A stretch of 64,000 nt of DNA from Mimachlamys varia (GCA_947623455.1 OX392533.1:34532229-34596228), one strand, 5' to 3'. Positions 11,501 through 22,778 are shown, counted from the stretch's first letter. Program-made: numbers and translations. Notes: a model not told the origin generated them from the sequence alone.

Positions 11501-14500
11501 GCACTATTTACTTTTTTAGATATTCATACGCCTGACTTAGAGGCATGGTGAAACATCGACAAAATTAACAATTTAATTAGATTCAAGCATGCAGTAAAGG
11601 TAAATGTTACTTGGTATATCGTCACAAAGCAAAAACTGCCCATTCCTATCACGATAAATTGTTTTTAGCGATTGCCAGTTTTACATTTTTGGGCGAATGT
11701 ATAGCACGTGAAAAGATGTCCTTCGGCACTTCCGGCAGTGTTTTTTTAGGTAATTTAATGATTTTGAAAGAATTGTCAACAAAGTTTAATTTGTGTTGTA
11801 AAAATTCTGATGGAATTCGTATATATAATACACTTCCGCGTGGATCGGACAGTATTAACTCACTGATTATACCGATTCGTTCTCGGCTTCGCACCTGTCA
11901 AACATCGCTAGCGTAAATTGTTGCCATCGTAAACATGTGTGGCAGTTGAGGCACATTGGTATCAAAATACATTTCTCAAACTTAATTAGTAATTAGGTAA
12001 CCGTATCGTAAATGTAAATTACGTTATGTTGGTGTTATTATTTTTATTTTATACATTTATTTGACACGAAACTTACATTAACATGACAAATGACCTATTT
12101 AATATAAAATAATGCCCCTATATTGCCCCCACGAGATACAGGTAACTACTTTTACCTGAACTGAAAACAGCATGCAATGGACGACATTTTTTAGAGGGGG
12201 TACCTGTGTATTTCTCCCCGATACTCTGATTTACAGACTAATATAAAAATTTTAACACTGGGTTATCATTCTATGAACATTGCAGTAGCTTTGTATTATT
12301 TTTTTGAGAAGTTTCAAATAACTATATGAAAAATATTTGCGCACTCCCATCTGGATATTATTTACTGAATATTTTTTTCCTAAGTACAGATTTTTTTAAT
12401 TTTGGGGGCTAAACTGCATTTTATATCAATATTTAACATAATGGGATAAAGCTTATTCCATGTACTGGAAGAAAACATTAAAATTTCAATATTACCATTT
12501 TCATCCAGGTAACAACCAATATGGCTGTACCTAGTCCTTAAAACGCGTAGGAACGAACGAATTTTTTCCAAGAAAAGTTGGCAATGCAAACTCTGTTGAA
12601 GAGCTAAAAAATATTCCTCCGCAACAGGTGTTACAATCCACCATTTATTGACACCGTCATATGAATTATATCAATTTCGCTTATAAGTACTATATCATCT
12701 CGAAGTGAAGAAGAAAAGTAAACAAGTAATGCAAACGTTTAAATACTAGATGTAATTGTGTTTTTATGATAATGGTAATCCTACAGGATTTATGACGAAT
12801 CTGTCCGATGGTGTCTGGCGAATGGCAAAACAGCAGAGGCAAGGACGATTTTAAGAAAGGCTGCAAAGAAGAATAAAGCCGACGAGGAATACATTCTGCA
12901 GATAGTCGATAAGGTCTTGGCTGTAAAGCTCACCACAGAGGGAGAGGTTGGTGTCGGCGAGGAAAGTGAGATGTTATCAGAGATAAAGTTCAAGAATGAC
13001 GATGCCAACAGGAACGAACTGCCAAAATATACCATTATGACTTTGTTTAAAAGACGCCGAATAGCTACGATAACTCTAATACTGATATTTGCCTGGTAAA
13101 TATTCACAATAATGTCTGTTATTATTTGAATTTCTTCGAAAGTTCCGTTAAAGGACAAAATAAGATGTTAAAACACTTATTATTGAAACTCAAACTTGAC
13201 GAAACTATTAAAGATAATAGCAAATGAGGAATTTGCATCTCTTTCCAAGGTAAAGACACAAACAACCTCGTAGGTCTGGAAATGAAGGCGTTGCTCTTTT
13301 TATCTTATAAACCTACCTTGTCAATCTTAATTTTATTCCAGTAGTGTTACGTCACATAGCAAAACATCTGGCAGTGGTAACCAATAGATCATTTACAATT
13401 TATTGAAACAATATTGTTTTCATGTGTATTTTTTCTTCCTTTTTGTTTTTACAACTTTCTCTTCTCTGATGTCTCCCTCGACACTGCCTCACCTTAAGAT
13501 TTTAGTTGAGCGTTTGCCACTGTCAGGAAACCTTTGGGTTCTATCCCATGACAGGACATTCTAGTTTCTAACAATGGCAGTTACTACTCCCTTCTTGTCG
13601 CTTAGGCATTATGAAAGTGGAACGAAAGGTTCTCCCGTTCTCAGTATAATGAGGCCAAGTGGGGTGTTCTGCTTGGGGCCTTTGATAGTATACTACTATT
13701 TTAGCCCTTTAAATTAGCACAAATTCTTGACGACCACAAGAAGGCTTACACGACCATACCACTGCCTCCCTAGTACACATGCACCCAACACATACACTCA
13801 TATCGCTTACACCGGGAGACCGTCCTTAAATGACCTCAGCTGTTAAAAGGACGTGAAACAAACTAAACCAAGCATACATGTATATACAATGTAAAATAAA
13901 CATAACCTTTTTGCCACTTGTTAACTGATATTAGTTGTTAAAGTAATGAATTACGTAGATGAGATAACCTGCTACATGTACTATCACTGTCATGTGCATC
14001 GATAGATAAATGAAATGGCACATGATAAGGAGATCACACGTTGTAATCTGTGAATCAGGTCAGTAACTAATAATAATATTTCGAGGTTCATATGTACCGC
14101 TTTATCACAACTTGAAGGTCGCCTCAAAGCGGTTCACAAATTATTATCCGTGGTTATAGGGCCTTAGCAATGAGCAAATATCGTTCTCAACTCCCTTAGG
14201 AGCATACAACCGGTGCTGCCATCTCGACGCTCACAGGTAGCATTTGCAATTTCTAGTACTGCCAACCCACGTACTTAATTACAGCTGAGTAGACTGGAAC
14301 AATCGGAGTAAAGTATCTTGCTTAATGATAACAACACAAGTGCCAGGACCGGGACTCGAACTCGCAACCCTTCCATCACGAGCCCGGCGTCCTACCACTA
14401 GACTATCGTGCCTCTAGATTAACAAATGAGCGTATGCAGTGATCATATCTACCTTAAATTTCGATTTTTCTTTTCAAAACTAATGATTAATCTGACAATT

Positions 14501-17500
14501 TGGATGTGCATGTACATTGTATTTTAAACGCACATTTTAATACTTACCAAACGACACAACCCAGTTTAATTGTAGTATGCTCGTAAGAGTGTGCTTACTT
14601 TTGAGATTGAGTATGATGACCCAATTCTCACTTTGAGGACTTGACTTTTACTTCAATGTGACCACGATTTAAAAGGAGGTGTCGTCGATGAAGCAGAAAA
14701 CACTTACTTTCTCGGAACATCTATCCTATTCTCTTGTACTTTTACAAGGGTCTCCAAGTAAATATCTTTGTTCAGATTTGACCCATTGTTTAATCGATTT
14801 TGAGTTCCGATTATGATTTATTTGACACTTCGGTATTTTCTTACTTCTTTTTTGACATTATAGATTCGTGACGTATGTGGAATATAGTTAACACTGGATT
14901 GTGGTGTTCAAGATTGATCAGAAGATCAAAATATATTTTACACATAACCATGGCTAGGTATTTCACATTATCTTCCACAGGACTGTGGACAGTTTGACCT
15001 ACTACGGGCTGATCCTGTCCTCTGCGTCACTTCCTGTTGACCGATACCTGAGTTTCCTCTTGCTTGCCGTCGCTGAATACCCTGTTGCATTTTTCGAATA
15101 CACATTGATGAATCGGTATAATGATATGTAACTTTGATATATAAGATAATTTGACAGTGCCTGTGTACATCATCTAATGTGTTAGTAAACTTGGCAAGAA
15201 CTACTCTTGTAGTAATTTTGTTTTTAATTTTACACTCTCTCTACCTTGAACCCACACAAAATCAGACGTTTTGAACATACTACAATATGCAGCTGACCTC
15301 AAAGTATCTTCCTGCAAAATATTAGCCTTATCACTGGGAGGCCACAAACATGCCAAAAATGGCACCCCTCCTTTATGGGTTACCCTGTTTTACATTAACA
15401 TAAATACAATTTGAGTTTTACCTTAAAACAAAGATATTGGCTAGTATGTTTTACATTAACGTAAATACAATATGTGACGTACTTTGAAAAAACTTTACAG
15501 ATTATCCTGCTTCTTAGTTACGTAGATACAATGTATTTGTCTGCCTTAAACCAAATTAATTGAATACCATGTTTAAACTTTGTGGGCTTCCTTGTATAAC
15601 AGTAGTTAGATAGGATATGTGGCCTAATATAAAACAAATATGTTGGCTTCCTTGTTTAACAGTAGTTAGATATGATATGTGACCTAGCATAAAACAAAAA
15701 TGTGGGCGGCCTTGTTTAACAGTAGGTAGATATGTTATGTGGCCTACTTTAAAACAAATCTGTGGACTTCCTTGTTAACTGTAGGTAGATATGGTACGTG
15801 GTCTTGTATAAAGCAAACCAGTGGATTTTCTTGTTTGCCATTAACACAGATAACATATTTAACCCAGATAAAATATCGGACCTAGATAAAATATCTGACC
15901 TAGATCCATTATTTGATCTGCCATAAAACATATGAGTTACTTTTGTGACATAAACATCGAAGCAAAAGAAAGTTTATCGGGCACACTATTTGACAAAAAC
16001 ATATATATAATCTGGAACCTACGCCAAAAGAAATATATGGACTATTCCCAAACAAAATTCAAAACAAAAGTAGATACATTTTGCGGTTCCTTTAGAAATA
16101 TATTGGCTAGCCATTAACGCAGAAACAATTTGTTTTAAAACGAATCCGTGTGCTATCTTATTTGTTATTAAAGAAGAAATGATAAGTAAAATACCATAAA
16201 ACCAATTTATGGCTACCCTTTTAAAAAAATATAAACGTAAAATGACATTGATATACATAAATCTAAAATCAAATACATATTTTAAAACTCTTTGAAATGA
16301 ATACTTTTAACAATACTATGACAACGTTGTTTTTATGTCTATATATATATACTATTATATTTAGCTGCCGTTATCGTTTTTCTTGTAAACGTATCTACAT
16401 TATGGTGTGTTTATTGAAGTGTGCCGTTTTCCTGTTTCACAGATTAGGACGAAAGCTGTTCTGTATTATTTTCCATGCCATAGCGGCGGTATCGCTGATA
16501 GCAGGGACAACGGCGAACTATTTCTCAGGTAATGTGTTCATTGAAACAAAAGAAATTAAGCAATACTGCTTAAAATAGATAACAACAATACTTAATTGAT
16601 TTTACCAGTCAGCATTATTTTACTCAAACTACTTATATCATTTATATAGGGATTCGGTTACATCCATATTGCCTGAAGCCAGGGCTTCATGGTCAATATG
16701 GATGTAATCGATTTGCATCCCTACCGGCATGATTTTCAAAGAAGAAAAAGAAAAAAAGGGAAAAAACCCGTTCAATCCATATATTTACGTTTTTATCATT
16801 GGCCACATGTTTATTTTAATTGAATATTTCTTAGGTAATTAATCACTTAACTGCGTTTTGTTTTGCGTCGTCATTTAAATGACATTGGTGAAACAGTCAT
16901 GGTTTGAGTATAAATTGCGCCAATAATTAATCGGTGACATTTGAGTGTTTGACGCAGGGGCATTCTCCACGTTATCCAAAGCTGATTTTGTTTTGCTTTT
17001 ATAATGTTTTAGGCAATTGCAGGTTCAGTTCCCGAGTTCATTCGTCAATGTACATGTGCATGTATATGTGTTTAAGTGTCTCATTAGACAGTGTGTGTGA
17101 CGCAATAGGTACACGGTCTATAATCGATGAAACTATGGTTTGTCTGTGTCGCGTGAGTTATAACATAGTTTGGGATAGGTAATACATTTGATTGAAACAA
17201 AAAGATATGTTCATTTTGACGAATAGTCATCCTTGCACATATTCATCTATTTTAAGATTGATGAATCTCTCATTGGTTTTATTTCTTTATTACTCTTTAA
17301 TTTATTAATAATATATTTGTCATATTTGTATACTAGATATATTGCTGTCAAATAAGTGTGTAATTAAAATTACTAAATATAGAAAAAAAAACAGTTCCGT
17401 GCAATAAAAGAGTTTATTACATTTTTGCCTATGAAAGATAAATATTACGTGGGCATTACCATATCAGGCCTTGTATCAACCCGAGATCCCAATATCGGCC

Positions 17501-20500
17501 CGAGGGCCGAAGGCCGAAGGGTCGATATTGGGTTGAGGGTTGATACAAGGCTTGATATGGAAATGACCTTGTCATAACCAATTTATTATATACTTTGACT
17601 TTCGTGATGATCAATTTTTGATGATGTTTCTTTTTTGTTCCTTGTTGTGTCATCGTCTGGACGTTGATTAAGATAATAATTCACTCCATTTGCAATAGAT
17701 TCGAAATTATTTACCTGTTCCTCTTCATCGGCCTCTTCGTTTATGTCCCTGTTGATCTATTAGTTCATCAAACTCTAGTATTCTTGATACGATAGACTCC
17801 ATAATTTTCTCGCCAATTTCAACGTCAGTATCTTTCCTCCTATCCATTTTCGATTGTTGTAACGTCATGAACGTCATATGACGTCACGACAATTCCGGAA
17901 GCGGGCTCATGATACAGTGTATTCGGCCCGCTCTGCAAGCGAGCTGATACAGTGTATTCGGGCCCGCTTAGGGAAGAATTGCCCATATTTGCCCGGTGAG
18001 ATGATATGTACTGAAACATATGTATTTATCAAGTATACAATTTCCCTGTATTTTAAAGTAAGTATATAATAAAGAAAATTATCATACTGATAAGACTTAT
18101 ATTTTCATTGCAGTGATGAGCAGTGAAAATTTAAGATTTTCCCGTGAAAATATAAGATTTTGCAGTGAAAATATAAGGCTTTGTCAGTGTAACGTGAAAA
18201 AGTGACCCGACAATAAAAAACTACCCGGGGTCACAATTCTTTTCTAAGTTGTAAAAGTTACCCAGTGTTGTTATTTCACAGTAGAAATCTTACATAAGAC
18301 ATTTGTAGAAAAATGACCCCACTCGCGCGATCGATATTTCTGTGATTCGTCGCGTGAAAAAGTGACCCGCCGTAGATTTCAACGTTAGGTAGTTGTCAAC
18401 CCGGGTCATTTTTCCACGTTACACTGGAACATTTGTTTGAGTTGTTCCCCTTGATCGGCATTAATGCCGGCATTGTTGTCGTCTGCTAGAACTTGTCTAT
18501 TTGGGAAAGATGTTCCTGCAGAAATGGCAACAGCAGTAGATATTGGTGAGATACTGTAATAAGTAATAAATTGGAAGATGTGAATGGTTCAACTTACAAT
18601 GACGACTCGGTTCTCATTTTGAGGATTGATGCTTACTTGGATGTGACCAAGATTTACATGGTGGATGTCGTCGATGAAGTAGAAGACGCTTACTCTTCCG
18701 GAACACCTGGTCTTATTCTCTTGTGCTTTTACGAGAGTTATCATGAAAATATTTCCTTTGTTCCCATTTTGCCCCTAGTTTAATCGATTTTGAGTTCGGA
18801 TTATGTTTTTGTTGACGCTTTGGTATTCTCTGATTTTTTTTTATCCTAGTCAGCTGTGTACAGTAACCCGATCGGTTGTGATTTCGACGGATTAACTTTC
18901 CAGTAGGCAAATGCAAGTCAAGATTTTAAGGCCTCTTTCGAAATGTAATAAAAAGAAAATCCAATGGTTTGCCGTTTAATATCAAATATATTTCACTTAT
19001 GTGGCTGATTTTGGGAAAATATAAGAAAATCTGCCATACTCGTGAAATATATTTGATATTAAACGGCAAACCATTGAATATCCTCTATGTGATCCTAAAT
19101 GGGATTTTACTCATATTATCTAAAATTACACGATATTATGAATGGATTTGACGTATAAATGATGTTGTTTGTTTTTTTCCAGATTTACCAGGTGCTAAAA
19201 TCGTGATCATGATATTCTTCTTCCTGGGTAAACTCGGAATCACGGGGTCGTTCAGTTGTTTATTTCTCTACACACCAGAGATTTACCCAACCAATCTCAG
19301 GTAAATGCTTTACCCTAAAATGATGAACATCAGCACAAACTGTAACGGGACAAAATATGCAGCACACCTATTCGCCAATTTTATGGTTGTTTAAAAAAAG
19401 GTAAAAATTGTTTTCTTTTGGTCTGTATAGTATCTAAACAAAAAGTTTACTAACGGAACTTTTTATATAAAGTGTTGAATCTACAAAATATTTTTCACAA
19501 TGAAAATTCCAAGCACTATAGTTACTGTAGTGATAAAACCCTCTAGAGTCCAAAAGGAAAATTAACAAATATTATTTTTAGCTGATTTTATGATAACAAT
19601 CAAAGAATTTCAGATTGTTATCATAAAAGCAGCTAAAAATAATGTTTTAGTGCAAAGAAGTGGGTAGAATAACCTAAAATGCTTTTATAAGTTTCAAGAT
19701 TGCCGGTAATTTAAATAAATGTTACTTCCATAATATAAAAGAAATAAAATTTTTGTCAATTCTGCAAATAATAATATATTACCCAGAATATGATATTCCT
19801 AGCGCTTTTCCAAGTTTAAAGAATAATTCAAAAACATTTAAAGGGGCACCCGGGGAAAACTTACAATGAAGTTCTTGAATGTATATGCTGTCTGCACTAC
19901 CCGTTACATTTTCCTGTAATTCCAATATTCAAAGTCCACTCAAAATGTCTTTATCAGGTACTTGCGAAATTGCATTCCTCGGGAAAAACCGATAAAAATA
20001 GCGATTATCACGCGTCAAGTGACAGTGATGTCGCAAGCCACCTGCCCAGTTTGACAAGGGGGCCCTAAGAGAAGGAACGGGAAATGTATACATCCGATGA
20101 TGAAACTTTGACAAAGTCCGTGTATAAATGTATTGAATCACCTTCACATTAATAATCAGAAGTTAATTACACACGATATTAATATGAAGAAATATATGTC
20201 GGCGTGTCTGCATCATTTATCGACACCAGTACCTGACTGAGACCGCCTTACAACCATGCATTGTCAGAAACCCACATGATACTGCACTCGTACGACTAAA
20301 TCAAGTGTCATGTGGGTTTCCGACGATGACAACCATGGGGCAAACCTTAATTTCTGTAAAAAGTTAGATTCACGAATCTTAATTTAGAATGATTTCATAA
20401 AAGGTGTGCATGCATTGAAAATTACAAAATAAAATGAAATGATTCCGACTCAATGTCTTTTGATTTTATTTTTCAGACTATCTATATATTCATCTAAAAT

Positions 20501-22259
20501 CTATCAAACTTTCAGCGTCAGCATACGTTAACACTTACAATTATGTATCACGGAAGTCCGTGCACTTATATGACGCACCACAAACTTAACATGTGCAGTG
20601 TAGAATACATGTTTATATTATATCAAATTTGGAACTTGTCGAGATACTTATATAATTGTCCAATACTTAATCCATTTAATTATATTATGATAGCTCCGTT
20701 TTCATTTTTGTACATTTAAAGGTTCGTTAACATTTTTAACACAACTGTAGGCATGGGGGCGTATATGTATATGGATTTTTTTTTATGACTTCGGATATGC
20801 AGATATTTTGATTCGTTTCAAAATCAATACCGGGGTCCCAACCTGATAATATTTGTACGTTCCGTATTTTATGGATTAGGTATGAAAAGTATTTTTTTTT
20901 TCCTCGCATGATCATCAACATAAATTTATCCAAATTGAAGCCATATACACTATAACCCTAGTCTTACCTATACCGGCGTTTTACAACGTAAATAAAAGAC
21001 CCCCTCCCCGATACGTTTCATCTTGTATGTGAAAAGGTCTTTCTCTCCAGCAATATAATTGAATAATGCCGTTTTACTGGAATATTATACAGGGAATATT
21101 ACAAAACACGCTTTTAAGTTTTACACACGCATTTCATTAAACAGAGGAATGAAAGAGTTATCCTTTGGGAGGCCCCAAAACCAAATCAAAGATGTGTGTA
21201 CCGGTTACGCAAAAGAAAAACTGTAACATGCAAACAGTGAGGCTGTTAGTCTCTCCCTTGAATACTTCCCATCCCTCATTATGCTTCCGTAATATAATCA
21301 TTACGTTTAAGTTTGACCATTCGGCCACTTTTCGCTTGGTAGTTACATGTAGGTCACGCGGATCGCCATTTTTTGTTTACCGATGTAGCTTGTAATGCGC
21401 ATGCGTTATCATATGTGACGCAAAAATATGATATGTCCAAATCGTTGATCAACAAATAATGATTCCCTTTTTTAATTATCAATTAACAATTAACGAGAAC
21501 ATATTTCAGCGTAAATCACCCATTAATTTTCCACAAGATAATACGTTTAATTCCCATATACAATTTTTCTAAACAAGCATGAAAAAATATGGTTTTACCG
21601 TGATGCAACTTTTTAACTTCCATAATTTAAAAACAATACTAATTTTGTTAATTCTACAAACATTGATACAAAGAGGTAAGATGTTCCTAACGTTATTGTT
21701 TATGTACAGGACGATTGGTATAGGTCTGCCGTCAGCAGCTGGACGAGTAGGAGGGATGCTGGCACCATTCGCTGGTCCATTGGTAGGTTTATCTTATATT
21801 ACACAAGTAGCAAGATGACAACAATAACACGTGCGTTGCTTTAAAATTATGAAACATGCAAATAGAAATATGATTTTGAAAACTTCCCTCCGAGTCTTCC
21901 GGAACACCTGGTCTTATTCTCTTATGCTTTTACGAGGATCTCCGTGTAAATAATTCCTTTGTTCCTGTTTTGCCTCTAGTGTAATCGTCTTAAGTTCGGA
22001 TTATGGTTTTGTTGACGCTCTGGTATTATCTGATTTTTTTTCTATACATACAGTAAATGCTGCAATGAATATTGTTTGTTTTTGTCTGCAGGCTGAAAAT
22101 ATTAAATGGGCCCCAGGCGCAATATTCAGCATTCTTTGTGTGATTGTTACTTTGATGTTGCCATTACTGCCGGAGACAAGAGGACATGAGCTTCCTACCA
22201 GAGTCGAGGATCTCGAGGAGTGGTACAAAGCCCACAGCGGTACTAACCGGCGAAAATAA
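5386..22259 (+). CDS. SLC22-family organic ion transporter, complete ten-exon gene
   Basis: Exons: 5386-5521, 6989-7200, 8051-8281, 9947-10149, 12787-13095, 14981-15115, 16443-16528, 19183-19300, 21710-21782, 22092-22259. All introns are GT..AG and the phases join without error into 556 residues, the usual SLC22 length. Seen: an N-terminal block DLDDVWRRLGTFGRYQ before TM1; a large extracellular loop with cysteines and N-glycosylation sequons (NVSS, NTS, NDT, NTT); the MFS loop motif DRFGRK at about residues 150-155; FLIGFFQQ in TM4; SLTYYGL near 365-375; YTPEIYPT before the last helices; and LPETRG at about 527-532 followed by a short charged tail. SLC22 proteins are twelve-helix plasma-membrane carriers of organic cations, anions, zwitterions or carnitine; the substrate cannot be read from sequence. 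The ATG lies 11 bp after a minisatellite and has G at +4. A possible polyadenylation signal AATAAA is at 22779-22784. The exact SLC22A orthologue is not assigned. Confidence 0.93.
5785..6051 (-). repeat. tRNA-derived SINE, family 1, copy a
   Basis: Minus strand: a tRNA-like head GGCACGGTGGTCTAGTGGTA (box A type) and GAGTTCGATTTCCGG (box B type), then the shared SINE body. In SLC22 intron 1. Confidence 0.78.
6640..6940 (+). repeat. Exon-adjacent repeat before SLC22 exon 2
   Basis: Pieces TGTTCCGGAACACCTGGTCT and GATCGATTTTGAGTTCGGAT, then TGACGCTTTGGTATTCTCTG, interrupted by unrelated sequence. It ends about 50 bp before the acceptor at 6989. Confidence 0.75.
6989..7200 (+). CDS. SLC22-like exon 2 (extracellular loop)
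   Basis: Residues 46-116. Begins GFRPPHHC and holds the large glycosylated loop between TM1 and TM2, with several sequons and cysteines. Acceptor tttcctag, donor GAG|GTAAGT, ending in phase 0. Confidence 0.93.
7756..7995 (+). repeat. Exon-adjacent repeat before SLC22 exon 3
   Basis: A near full-length copy of about 240 bp: GATTCTCACTTTGAAGACTT, GAAGCAGAAGACGCTT, TCTTATTCTCTTGTGCTTTT, GAGTTCGGATTATGGTTTTG. It ends about 55 bp before the acceptor at 8051. Confidence 0.8.
8051..8281 (+). CDS. SLC22-like exon 3 (TM2-TM4)
   Basis: Residues 117-193. FDLVCDGAERAELSQT is a strong SLC22 match, followed by SDRFGRK, the conserved MFS loop between TM2 and TM3. Acceptor ctttttcag, donor CAA|GTAAGA, phase 0 at both ends. 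Confidence 0.95.
9067..9222. repeat. Hairpin element, ~60-bp arms
   Basis: AAGATTGTACCTCATTTTTAC, TGCGTATACGGTAGTATGCC and CGCAGTTGGCAACGAATAT pair with the right arm ATATGTTCGTTGCCAACTGC through GAGGTACAATCTTT. In SLC22 intron 3. The CCGTATACGCAGT end also occurs at about 8502. Confidence 0.85.
9825..9930 (+). repeat. Exon-adjacent repeat before SLC22 exon 4
   Basis: Right-hand half only (TTTAATCGATTTTGAGTTCG, TTGACGCTTTGGTATTCTCT), ending about 20 bp before the acceptor at 9947. A short inverted piece of the same family (AGACCAGGTGTTCCGGAAGA) lies at 9661-9680. Confidence 0.78.
9947..10149 (+). CDS. SLC22-like exon 4 (TM4-TM6)
   Basis: Residues 194-260 plus two bases. Begins GLAMTRPAMMLELFPEEVR and ends in the GYW of the loop before the central cytoplasmic domain. 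Acceptor gcttatcag, donor TG|GTTTGT; the split Trp codon is completed by exon 5. Confidence 0.9.
10304..10687. mobile_element. 390-bp AGGCCCAATATACG-family element, copy A
   Basis: TIRs AGGCCCAATATACGTAACTT and, at the other end, AAGTTACGTATACTGGGCCT. Right flank TTAA. Non-coding, in SLC22 intron 4. The internal sequence shared with other copies includes ATCCAGTTGATAACCATGCA and GAAAATAATTCAGGTG. Confidence 0.85.
10688..12786 (+). other. Rest of SLC22 intron 4
   Basis: Almost entirely the TTAA-flanked element 10940-12537; the remainder is AT-rich intron. Open frames here (for example 11611-11916) have no recognisable similarity. Confidence 0.5.
10940..12537. mobile_element. TTAA-flanked element, GGACTAGGTACAG termini
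   Basis: Perfect 13-bp TIRs (GGACTAGGTACAG at 10940, CTGTACCTAGTCC ending 12537) with TTAA on each side (10936-10939, 12538-12541). About 1.6 kb, non-coding, in SLC22 intron 4. TTAA duplication is typical of piggyBac and Kolobok types. Confidence 0.78.
12787..13095 (+). CDS. SLC22-like exon 5 (large cytoplasmic loop)
   Basis: Residues 261-363. Begins IYDESVRWCLANGKTAEA, the counterpart of the family PESxRWL segment, then a charged intracellular loop between TM6 and TM7 with an acidic insert. It ends in TM7 at ..IFAW. Acceptor ctacag, donor TG|GTAAAT. Confidence 0.92.
13480..13880 (-). repeat. Probable SINE or LINE-tail repeat
   Basis: The minus strand reads TTTAGTTTGTTTCACGTCCT, TTTAACAGCTGAGGTCATTT, AAGGACGGTCTCCCGG, a sequence type I associate with common bivalve interspersed repeats. 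In SLC22 intron 5. Family assignment is from memory and uncertain. Confidence 0.5.
14110..14415 (-). repeat. tRNA-derived SINE, family 1, copy b
   Basis: Minus strand: box A-like AGTCTAGTGGTAGGACGCCG and box B-like GCGAGTTCGAGTCCCGG. The body ends with TCCGCTCAAAGC-like sequence (plus strand CCTCAAAGCGGTTCACAAAT). In SLC22 intron 5. Confidence 0.82.
14605..14855 (+). repeat. Exon-adjacent repeat before SLC22 exon 6
   Basis: Full-length copy (CAATTCTCACTTTGAGGACT, TCGTCGATGAAGCAGAAAAC, TTTAATCGATTTTGAGTTCC), ending about 125 bp before the acceptor at 14981. Confidence 0.8.
14981..15115 (+). CDS. SLC22-like exon 6 (TM7-TM8)
   Basis: Residues 364-408. Contains VDSLTYYGLILSSASLPVD and a hydrophobic helix ending LMNR, matching the family segment SLTYYGL..NLPGD..DRLGRR. 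Acceptor cttccacag, donor CG|GTATAA; this exon is too short to stand out as an open frame. Confidence 0.9.
15560..15840. repeat. Tandem array, ~60-bp unit, about 4-5 clear copies
   Basis: Unit: CTTCCTTGTTTAACAGTAGTTAGATATG followed by ATGTGGCCTA and AAAACAAAT. More diverged relatives extend over about 15380-16230 in SLC22 intron 6. Confidence 0.8.
16443..16528 (+). CDS. SLC22-like exon 7 (TM9)
   Basis: Residues 409-437. Begins LGRKLF, the second MFS-type loop motif, then a helix IIFHAIAAVSLIAGTTANYF. Acceptor gtttcacag, donor CAG|GTAATG. Confidence 0.9.
16648..17000. repeat. TTACATCCATATTG hairpin element, copy 1
   Basis: A hairpin (16648-16722: TAGGGAT..TTACATCCATATTG / CAATATGGATGTAA..ATCCCTA) followed by sequence shared with 54372-54560 (GCGTCGTCATTTAAATGACA, CATTTGAGTGTTTGACGCA). 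Confidence 0.75.
17454..17565. repeat. Hairpin, ~50-bp arms
   Basis: CATTACCATATCAGGCCTTG, TATCAACCCGAGATCCCAAT, ATCGGCCC mirrored by GGGTCGATATTGGGTTGAGG, GTTGATACAAGGCTTGATAT. Centre GAGGGCCGAAGGCCG. In SLC22 intron 7. Confidence 0.82.
18186..18425. mobile_element. 240-bp TIR element
   Basis: AGTGTAACGTGAAAAAGTGAC at the left, GTCATTTTTCCACGTTACACT at the right. An internal second GCGTGAAAAAGTGACCCG at 18351. In SLC22 intron 7. Confidence 0.78.
18590..18842 (+). repeat. Exon-adjacent repeat before SLC22 exon 8
   Basis: Full-length copy (GGTTCTCATTTTGAGGATTG, TCTTCCGGAACACCTGGTCT, TTTAATCGATTTTGAGTTCG). A hairpin element (18962-19077) lies between it and the acceptor at 19183. Confidence 0.8.
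18962..19077. repeat. Hairpin, ~36-bp arms
   Basis: CAATGGTTTGCCGTTTAATA and TCAAATATATTTCAC mirrored at 19042-19077. In SLC22 intron 7, between a dispersed repeat and exon 8. Confidence 0.82.
19183..19300 (+). CDS. SLC22-like exon 8 (TM10)
   Basis: Residues 438-476. Contains FFFLGKLGITGSF and YTPEIYPTNLR, a hallmark SLC22 block. Acceptor tttttccag, donor CAG|GTAAAT. Confidence 0.92.
20262..20331. repeat. Imperfect hairpin
   Basis: TGTCAGAAACCCACATGA and TCATGTGGGTTTCCGA..TGACA pair. In SLC22 intron 8. Confidence 0.65.
21710..21782 (+). CDS. SLC22-like exon 9 (TM11)
   Basis: Residues 477-501. Encodes TIGIGLPSAAGRVGGMLAPF, matching the family block with GRVGG or SRVGG and LAPF. Acceptor atgtacag, donor TTG|GTAGGT. 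Confidence 0.92.
21890..22042 (+). repeat. Exon-adjacent repeat before SLC22 exon 10
   Basis: AGTCTTCCGGAACACCTGGT through TTTTGTTGACGCTCTGGTAT, about 50 bp before the acceptor at 22092. It fills about half of a 309-bp intron. Confidence 0.8.
22092..22259 (+). CDS. SLC22-like exon 10 (TM12, C-terminus, stop)
   Basis: Residues 502-556 and TAA stop. Helix ending PLLPETRG, then an acidic cytoplasmic tail. Acceptor gtctgcag. The intron before it is only 309 bp and is largely filled by a copy of the dispersed repeat described at 21890-22042. Confidence 0.94.
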   Translation, partial: AENIKWAPGAIFSILCVIVTLMLPLLPETRGHELPTRVEDLEEWYKAHSGTNRRK

Positions 22260-22778
22260 TGAGGGTTATACCTGCTTCAGAGGCGTTTTGAGGAATATTT
22301 TTTCCTGTATTGTATATAAAATTATAAACGTAAATTATAGCCTCCCATCTATAAAAATTGTTGTATTAAGTGTATTTATATGATATCTTATTGTACAACT
22401 TATGACATTTGCCGTTAAGTAGTATCCAGACCTTTGATTTTAGTATCGAATACACAACAGTTGATATTAGGAGTTGAATAGTTTTTCTCTATTTGGTAAA
22501 GTATTAGTTTGTGTTTTTCAATGCTGAACCTATTAAGTTGAGCTTCGGCACACACAAGTATTGAACCGAAACAATTAAAGCGCAACCAAATGTAAGTGTA
22601 TTATTTATTGACTGAGTAATAGCGTAATTCGTATTATGCTTTTGCGACAGTGACCACTTTGGACATTTACATGTATAATGGTACATAAGGGCCGATACAA
22701 GTTGTGTTAATACAATAAGATAAAGGATGGCATTTGGGTCCTGTCTATTCCTTTATAATTTTATATGTATCCGTTAAG

